A DNA stretch of 26,200 nt, taken from assembly GCA_030745835.1 (NCBI GenBank), contig JASLNU010000144.1:1-26200 (forward strand), read 5' to 3'. The position numbers and the translations under genes are program-made. Positions 21,167-26,200 of the stretch are shown piece by piece. The stretch's first letter is position 1. Every line of letters begins with the position of its first letter. This DNA comes from GCA-2687515 sp002687515. Lineage in GTDB: Bacteria > Pseudomonadota > Alphaproteobacteria > Rhodospirillales > UBA2165. The notes under the pieces are model-generated. The model did no database searches. It saw only the letters and a program-made list of their open reading frames with translations, and had not been told where the DNA came from.

Positions 21167-22852
21167 TTAACCGCCGACCACCTTGATCGCCCTATTTTGG
21201 CGTATGTTTACGACCATTTTACGTGAGATGTAATCGGAAACCAGATCATAGACCGGCGGCCCCTCGGTGGCGGGATTGACCGAGGCCCAGCCGCCAACCA
21301 CATATTTCTTTCCCGCCTCGATCGTCTCGCCACTGGACAGCAGCGTCATGTCTGAAATGCGAGCACCGATCTTTTCGCCGATATTGAATTTGTATCCCAT
21401 GCCGCCGACGCGCACCATGTCGCCGCCCTGTTGGAAATAAGGGTCGGGATTGTACAGATTGTCGCCCACGTCCTCGAGGATGTCTTTCAACTGCTGGCCG
21501 CTGAATTCCAACCGGTAGGTCTTTGGGTAGGTGATGGCGGTCTGCGAATAAACGTCCTCGACGCGGATGTCTTGGCCCGGAAGCAGCGTCGCGCCCCAGC
21601 GGAAGCCGGGCGACAGTGCGATTTGCGCATCCCGCCCCTCGATGATCGCCTGGCATATCAGGTCATCGAATGTGCCGTTGAAATTACCGCGCCGGTAAAG
21701 CAGGCCCTCGGTCTTTCCAAGGACGCGGTTGACATCCTTTTCGAAAGGCGCGCGCACCTTGGCGATAACCGCCGCAATCTTGGGATCGGGCTCGATGGCT
21801 TCGGAGAATACGGGCATCAGCTTGAACCGGTAGCGCGTGACCTTCTTGTTCTTGACCTCGAGGTCCAGCCTGCCCAGGAACTTGCCGTGCGATCCGGTTG
21901 CAATCAGCAGCGTGTCCTTGACGCGGATGACGGCCGGAATCGCATCGTGGGTATGCCCGGTCAGGATGACATCGATGCCGGTCACCCGTGATGCCAGCTT
22001 GCGGTCCACATCGAAGCCGTTGTGGCTGGCCAGCACCACCAGGTCGGCGCCAGCCGCCTTCGCCTTGTCGACGCTTTCGCGGATATTTTCTTCGCGGATG
22101 CCGAAAGACCATTCGGGGATCAGGTAGCGCGGGTTAGCGATGGGAGTATAGGGAAAAGCCTGTCCGATGACGGCGATTTTGACGCCGCCACGTTCAAAAT
22201 AGGTCAGATCCTCGAAAACCGGTTCTTCCCATTCCTTGTCGATGACATTGCCGGCGAGGAACGGAAATTTGAGTTTTTCGATCAATTCCTTAACCCGTTC
22301 GGTGCCGTAGGTGAATTCCCAATGGGCGGTCATGACGTCGACGCCCAGCGCATTCATCACCTCGACCATGTCCGCGCCCCGGGTTTTCAACGCCGAATAG
22401 GAGCCTTGCCAGGTATCGCCGCAATCGACCAGCAGCGTATTGGATGGCCGCTCGGCGCGAACGGCGTTGATCAGCGTCGCCATATGCGCCAACCCGCCGA
22501 CTTTTCCGTATTCCTGGGAGAGCGCAACGAAATCGTGGCTGGAAAATGCGTGCGCCTCTGGTGTGCCCGGTCTGATTTCGAATTTTTCGAGCAGCTTCTT
22601 CCCGGTGATATGCGGCGGCAGGCCGGTCGCCGCGCCGACGCCTACATTGAAGGATGGCTCGCGAAAATATAGCGGCATCAATTGCGCGTGGCAGTCGGCA
22701 AAATTAAGCAGCGTCACCTGACCGACGGAGTCGAATTCCAATATCTTTTTCTGAGTCAGGGATTGCCGGGCGGCGGCCAGCGACATATTGCCGCCACCCA
22801 ATATGGCCGCGGCGGCGGCGGATACTTGCAGGAAATCTCTACGCGTTAACAT
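21167..22852 (-). CDS. soxB: Thiosulfohydrolase SoxB
   Basis: SoxB is a periplasmic dimanganese enzyme that hydrolyses sulfate from the S-sulfonate on SoxY. The 561-residue length is normal. A Tat signal TRRDFLQVSAAAAAILGG stands at the N-terminus. The metallophosphoesterase-like motifs are visible: FADCHAQL near residue 53, VDCGDTWQGS, HWEFTYG, and ILTGHTHDAIPA; a 5'-nucleotidase-type C-terminal domain follows. The start is ATG with no in-frame alternatives nearby. It is downstream of soxA in the same direction, separated by 87 bases. Together with soxXYZA it makes a near-complete Sox core. Confidence 0.94.
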   Translation of the reverse strand: MLTRRDFLQVSAAAAAILGGGNMSLAAARQSLTQKKILEFDSVGQVTLLNFADCHAQLMPLYFREPSFNVGVGAATGLPPHITGKKLLEKFEIRPGTPEAHAFSSHDFVALSQEYGKVGGLAHMATLINAVRAERPSNTLLVDCGDTWQGSYSALKTRGADMVEVMNALGVDVMTAHWEFTYGTERVKELIEKLKFPFLAGNVIDKEWEEPVFEDLTYFERGGVKIAVIGQAFPYTPIANPRYLIPEWSFGIREENIRESVDKAKAAGADLVVLASHNGFDVDRKLASRVTGIDVILTGHTHDAIPAVIRVKDTLLIATGSHGKFLGRLDLEVKNKKVTRYRFKLMPVFSEAIEPDPKIAAVIAKVRAPFEKDVNRVLGKTEGLLYRRGNFNGTFDDLICQAIIEGRDAQIALSPGFRWGATLLPGQDIRVEDVYSQTAITYPKTYRLEFSGQQLKDILEDVGDNLYNPDPYFQQGGDMVRVGGMGYKFNIGEKIGARISDMTLLSSGETIEAGKKYVVGGWASVNPATEGPPVYDLVSDYISRKMVVNIRQNRAIKVVGG

Positions 22853-22939
22853 GCCGCACCAGAAATTATTCCAAATAATATAAACATCAAGGTAGAAAAA
22901 TGGCGGCAGCGTGTTGCGCTGCCGCCATATCGACGGATT

Positions 22940-23773
22940 TCAGTTGCGCACCGAGGGTGTTTCCCACTTCAGGCCGCTCGAACGCCACATCATGTAGAGC
23001 TCGAGGTTGGTGTATTCCTCCGAGCCCCGCTTGTAGGGTTTTGCGCGAATATTCTTGTTGCAGCCGATGAAGCGGCGATGCAGCGAACCCATCTTCTGCC
23101 ATTTCATGCGATAGGTCGGAAAGCCGTTGATCTGAGCCTGGCTGAGCACGTTGGAACGCGCCATATTGCCGGCATTGTCGACGTGGCAATTCCTGCAAGA
23201 CATGTCCATCAGGCCGCGGCGCTTGTTGAACATCGCCCGTCCTTTTTCGAAGAACGGCCGTGCCGGGCCGCTGATATCAATCTTGAGCGGCGTGCCCCGG
23301 GATTGAAGCTTGATATAGGCACTGACACCCATCATCTGATCGGATTCCCATTTCCACTTCTTGGCGCCCATGCGCTTGGTGCGCTCGCGGTTGATGATGT
23401 GCTGCAGGGCGGCCATTTTCTTGGTTTCCGGATCGTATTTTGGATATTTGTTGCCAACGCCCTTCATCGAGGTTTTCACATCGCCGTGGCAGGACGCACA
23501 GGACTTGCCGGCCGATCCCTCGACCTTGTTCCAGCTTTCCTCGCCAATATCGACCCAGACGAAAGCGGGACTGGCGAAATCGTCGTCCTGCATGTCGCGG
23601 GTTTGTGACGTCATATAGACATAACCGCTCGCCTTGTCGCCGACCGTTTTGGCCTTGTTGCGCGGATCCTTGGCGCGTCTTTCAACTTCGTTCCCGGCAA
23701 AGGCCGGTGCGGACAAAAACAGGCCGATACCGATCATCGCCGCCAAGGACAAAAAGATTTTCCGTGTTTTCAT
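22940..23773 (-). CDS. soxA: Diheme c-type cytochrome SoxA
   Basis: SoxA is the larger subunit of the SoxXA enzyme, which couples thiosulfate to SoxY. After a signal peptide (cut near AFAGN, residue 27) come two heme-binding motifs, CASCH (92-96) and CRNCH (193-197). Cys238 in RRFIGCNKN, at the place of the active-site heme-ligand cysteine, follows. Length 277 is normal. The ATG at 23773 is chosen because AAGGAG lies 10 bases upstream and a good signal peptide starts there; the frame is open 11 codons further. It begins 29 bases after soxZ. Confidence 0.94.
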   Translation of the reverse strand: MKTRKIFLSLAAMIGIGLFLSAPAFAGNEVERRAKDPRNKAKTVGDKASGYVYMTSQTRDMQDDDFASPAFVWVDIGEESWNKVEGSAGKSCASCHGDVKTSMKGVGNKYPKYDPETKKMAALQHIINRERTKRMGAKKWKWESDQMMGVSAYIKLQSRGTPLKIDISGPARPFFEKGRAMFNKRRGLMDMSCRNCHVDNAGNMARSNVLSQAQINGFPTYRMKWQKMGSLHRRFIGCNKNIRAKPYKRGSEEYTNLELYMMWRSSGLKWETPSVRN

Positions 23774-23802
23774 TTCATGTGTCTCCTTCTGCCTCCCAAG
23801 GG

Positions 23803-24129
23803 TCAATTGACCGCGACGCTTTTGCTGGTCGTAACCGTCTTTCCCTTATCGTCGGTCCAGGCGAACTTGAACGTTCCGCTTTCATCGACGCGGGCCATAA
23901 ACGCGAAATAAGGATTGGCGGAAATCGCCGGGTGCTGGTCAGCCGTAACCACCGGCTTGTCGTTGAAGGTGACAGCGACCTTGTTGATGATGAAGCGGGG
24001 AATCTTTTTTCCCGTCTTTTTATTTTTACGCTGCCCGGTTTCCATCTTGTGCGGAATCAAGGTTTTAATTTCGACGATTTCGCCTTTTTTGACGCTGCGC
24101 GGGACTTTCACGCGAGGTTTCCTAGCCAT
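23803..24129 (-). CDS. soxZ: Sulfur carrier complex subunit SoxZ
   Basis: SoxZ (108 residues) has an immunoglobulin-like beta sandwich that pairs with SoxY. The start MARKPRVKVPRSVKKGEIVEIK... is the family N-terminus, and the Lys-rich TGQRKNKKTGKKIP hairpin is also typical. AAGGAG lies 8 bases before the ATG at 24129; the frame is open 27 codons further but that would overlap soxY. It has no signal peptide and is presumably exported in complex with the Tat-borne SoxY. soxY ends 19 bases upstream. Confidence 0.93.
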   Translation of the reverse strand: MARKPRVKVPRSVKKGEIVEIKTLIPHKMETGQRKNKKTGKKIPRFIINKVAVTFNDKPVVTADQHPAISANPYFAFMARVDESGTFKFAWTDDKGKTVTTSKSVAVN

Positions 24130-24148
24130 GATTAATGCTCCTTCCCGG

Positions 24149-24640
24149 TCAGCCGCCGCAGCCGCCGATGGTGACCTTAACTTTGCGCGATGCGCGGTGA
24201 ACCGAACCATCGCTCATAACGGCAACGGCAATGATGTTTTGCGTCTTCGCCAGGCGCAACCGCGTCGAAACCTGGGCGCGGCCCATGGCCGGCGTCAGAT
24301 GGAATGTGGCCACCTGAGGGTTAGGGTTCTTGTCGGCGACGACATGGATGGCTTTGACGTAGTTACCGGATGTCATCGGGCTGTCGACCTTGACCGTCAA
24401 GGGGACCACCGCTCCGTTTTCGGCTATTTCCGGCAATTTGAGCTTGATCCCGCCGTCCTTGTAGGACGAAGTGCCGCTCATTTTTTGCAGATGCTTGTTC
24501 GCTGATTCCGGCGTCGCCTGGGCGGGCCCGCCGGTGGCCAGCGAAGCGGCCGTGGCGGTAACCGCGCCAAGCCCCAGCAGGCGGAGAATCTGGCGGCGAT
24601 CGACGCCGTGATCCTTTGTGTTTCTGATGCTTTTAGTCAT
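24149..24640 (-). CDS. soxY: Sulfur carrier protein SoxY
   Basis: SoxY (163 residues) carries intermediates on the cysteine of its C-terminal swinging arm, here GGCGG with Cys161. The N-terminus has a Tat-type signal with twin arginines (DRRQILRLLGLGAV) and a cut near QATPE. The central beta-sandwich region LKLPEIAENGAVVPLTV is the usual SoxY strand pair. GGAGA lies 9 bases before the ATG. It lies between soxX and soxZ in the operon. All key features are present. Confidence 0.94.
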   Translation of the reverse strand: MTKSIRNTKDHGVDRRQILRLLGLGAVTATAASLATGGPAQATPESANKHLQKMSGTSSYKDGGIKLKLPEIAENGAVVPLTVKVDSPMTSGNYVKAIHVVADKNPNPQVATFHLTPAMGRAQVSTRLRLAKTQNIIAVAVMSDGSVHRASRKVKVTIGGCGG

Positions 24641-24681
24641 GAGTGTGTCTCTCCAACACTTGGTAGTTGTTCAAATTTTTC

Positions 24682-25152
24682 TTATTTGAGGGTTTTCAAA
24701 TAAGCGATGATGTCTTCGACTTCCTCTGCCTTCAAAAGGGTCTTGTTCTTCCATTTCTTTTGCACGCGGAACAGCCGTCTGGACATATAAAAGGACGGCA
24801 TGATGGTGTCCTCGTTGATCTGCTTCGAATCGATCAGGCGCAGGCGCATTTCGGCTTCCGAAAGCCGGTCGGCGACGCCGCCCAGATCGGGCCCGATATC
24901 GCCGTGATCGGCTTGTTCCGGAGCCGGCATGGCATGGCATGCGAGGCAGTTGCCCTTTTTCCTATTGATCGCCGTGGCGCGGCCCTTTTTTGCGTTACCC
25001 GGTTTTCCCGTCAATGACTTGGGAACGCCGTCGCCGACACGGGCATCGGATAAATTGAATTGGTGCGCCTTTACCCCGCTCGAGGTTGCGGCGGCGATCC
25101 CGACCGCTATGCCGATACCGGCAATCATTCCTAATGTTGTCTGGAATTTCAT
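24682..25152 (-). CDS. soxX: Monoheme cytochrome c SoxX
   Basis: SoxX (156 residues) is the small, electron-accepting subunit of SoxXA. A signal peptide of about 29 residues ends in GVKAH. Heme motif CLACH occupies 69-73, and Met118 in DTIMPSFY is the likely axial ligand, as in family members. AAGGAG lies 11 bases before the ATG. It is the first gene of the minus-strand sox operon (soxXYZAB-ccdA), read from the AT-rich region to its right. Confidence 0.93.
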   Translation of the reverse strand: MKFQTTLGMIAGIGIAVGIAAATSSGVKAHQFNLSDARVGDGVPKSLTGKPGNAKKGRATAINRKKGNCLACHAMPAPEQADHGDIGPDLGGVADRLSEAEMRLRLIDSKQINEDTIMPSFYMSRRLFRVQKKWKNKTLLKAEEVEDIIAYLKTLK

Positions 25153-25792
25153 CGTTAGGTGTCTCCTTGAACCTCAATCCACTTCCCAAACTGACCTTGT
25201 TTCCTCCATGGCGCGCGCAATAGCACACCCCTTTTTGAAAAGCCCATTTCGGGCTCGTCAAATCAACCAAGCGGTCAACATAAGTGGGCTGTAAAGCCGT
25301 CCCGCACGTGAAAAATATTAAGCGAGAAATTTTTATTTTTACTTCACGCTGCGGTAACATAAATGCTAACCGTTCTTATATCAAGTCTAAAATGCGGCTA
25401 GCTTTAAATTTTTTAAATCTATAGTGGATTTGGTTTTATGTATAATATCAATAGGTTATAAGATATTATCAAATAAACATAATTAAAATGTAATAACTAA
25501 TTTGCAGGTTTTATTAAACGTGAAAAATTATAATAACATTATTATTTTGTAATATTATGATTTGGCTGAATGAAATATAAATTTCGACGCAGTGTGTACA
25601 GGAAATATAGTTTGAAAATAAAAAAAAAATTAATGAATAATTTTGTGAAATGATAGTAAATATAGTATTGAATTCTTGCGTTCTCGGCGGGCGCATGCTG
25701 TTCTGTCGGATCGAGGGAAATTGTTTATGGTGATTTCGCCGCGTCCGGCATAATTATATCGGGCCGTGTGGATATCCGAGGAAGGTGCGAGA
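25153..25792. promoter_or_regulatory. AT-rich divergent control region upstream of sox genes
   Basis: These 640 bases between soxX (minus) and a broken thioredoxin gene (plus) hold no gene. From about 25310 to 25680 the DNA is strikingly AT-rich with long A/T runs, unlike the GC-rich coding sequence on either side. It contains an 8-12-8 dyad: ATAATATC at 25442-25449 and GATATTAT at 25462-25469. The AATATCAATAGG there resembles AATATCAAGTAGG beside the ArsR operator at 17981. The region is presumably the promoter and silencing region for the sox operon and for the thioredoxin gene. Specific promoter boxes cannot be picked with confidence. Confidence 0.5.
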
Positions 25793-26146
25793 ATGAAATT
25801 TTTTCGAGTGTCAGGATTGGTTTTCGTGGCGGCGGTGCTTGTTTACGCCTTGCCGGTTCTGGCCGCGCCGGAGTTCGCGAAACGGGAGGACGGACTGCAC
25901 GCGCAAGCCTGGTTCAAGAATTTATCCTTTCTCGAACTGCGCGACGACCTCGCCGAAGCGCGCCAGGCGGGCAAGGGCCTGGTCATCATTTTCGAACAAA
26001 AGGGATGCGGCAGCTGCAAGCGGCTGCATGAAATCAACTTCTCCGACAAAAAGCTGGTGAAACCCGGATTGCCCAGATGGATTACTAAATTGATGACCTG
26101 TTTGGGTGGTTCTGCTATAAGAATCAATGCTATACACACATCATAA
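25793..26146 (+). pseudogene. SoxW-like thioredoxin, broken after about 88 codons
   Basis: The first 88 residues match the SoxW-like pattern: a signal peptide ending PVLAAPEF, then EDGLHAQAWF, then CGSC in EQKGCGSCKRLHEINFSDKKLV. The CPYC of the other copy (19643) is CGSC here. After LV (about 26059) the sequence loses all similarity, runs on as KPGLPRWITK and stops at 26146, before the cis-Pro and the second half of the fold. GAGGAAGG precedes the ATG at 25793. The downstream sequence looks inserted rather than eroded, because the last visible exon is intact up to a sharp break. Confidence 0.7.
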
Positions 26147-26200
26147 CAGACAGGTCTCATGTCACCCGGCGGGTGAAGGCAGAAAGTCCCCTTTGCGGGT
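26057..26200 (+). mobile_element. Possible 5' end of an inserted element (group II intron-like?)
   Basis: Starting at GTG (26057), just where similarity to SoxW-like proteins ends, the sequence changes character. It has a segment near 26165-26195 (GGCGGGTGAAGGCAGAAAGT followed by CCCC) reminiscent of the GCGGGTGAAAGTCCCGC-type stem found in group II intron domain I. Group II introns begin with GTGYG; here it is GTGAA, a poor match. The rest lies outside the window. The identity is a guess. Confidence 0.25.

Noticed and set aside
24130..24210. N-terminal extension of SoxZ by 27 codons
   Set aside because: It overlaps soxY and has no ribosome site; MARKP is the family start and has AAGGAG in front.
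25514..25696. 60-codon minus-strand frame in the AT-rich region
   Set aside because: Composition reflects A/T runs only; no ribosome site and no recognisable domain.
1..26200. CRISPR arrays, rRNA and tRNA genes
   Set aside because: No regularly spaced repeats, no rRNA-like sequence and no cloverleaf with a conserved T-loop was noticed on either strand by eye.

Overview
This window reads as chromosomal DNA of a free-living or host-associated sulfur-oxidising alphaproteobacterium, perhaps of a Rhodospirillales type. The evidence is GC-rich genes with strong purine ribosome binding sites, a sox thiosulfate-oxidation cluster, DsrE2/TusA persulfide carriers, a TAXI-type TRAP transporter and an FbpABC-type ferric iron transporter. 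The lineage is inferred from gene content and codon style, not from a marker gene.

Layout. 1-1867: the 3' tail of an unknown gene, an IclR regulator, and a 776-base gene-poor stretch with palindromes that ends in a Fur-like operator. 1868-6192: an iron(III) ABC operon (binding protein, fused permease, ATPase). A 285-bp inverted-repeat element lies between the first two genes, and the permease start codon falls inside its right arm. 6264-6689: a bacteriohemerythrin variant. 6709-9957, minus strand: a TAXI binding protein and a fused TRAP permease. 10134-11762: a divergent gene that reads through an in-frame TGA with a very good bacterial SECIS hairpin behind it. It is a two-part UGSC-like selenoprotein, and an ordinary gene caller would split it into two genes. 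11958-12671: a His-rich NicO-type metal transporter. 12694-13374: a methyltransferase and a cupin stub. 13514-16874: a small catabolic cluster of two divergent decarboxylase-like amidohydrolases and an alpha/beta hydrolase.

16882-26200 is a sulfur region. It holds cysteine synthase, a divergent ArsR regulator with the two cysteines of the SqrR/BigR persulfide sensors, a DsrE2-TusA pair, a SoxW-like thioredoxin, CcdA, and a minus-strand soxXYZAB operon. SoxCD is not in the window. An extremely AT-rich divergent control region lies upstream of soxX. On its other side a second SoxW-like gene is broken after about 88 codons by unrelated sequence that may be the start of a mobile element.

Together, the periplasmic Sox system (soxXA, soxYZ, soxB) would oxidise thiosulfate, with CcdA and SoxW keeping its thiols reduced. 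DsrE2 and TusA would carry cytoplasmic sulfane sulfur, and the ArsR protein would sense persulfide. The most notable items are the SECIS-bearing selenoprotein, the branched inverted-repeat element in the iron operon, and the broken soxW paralogue.
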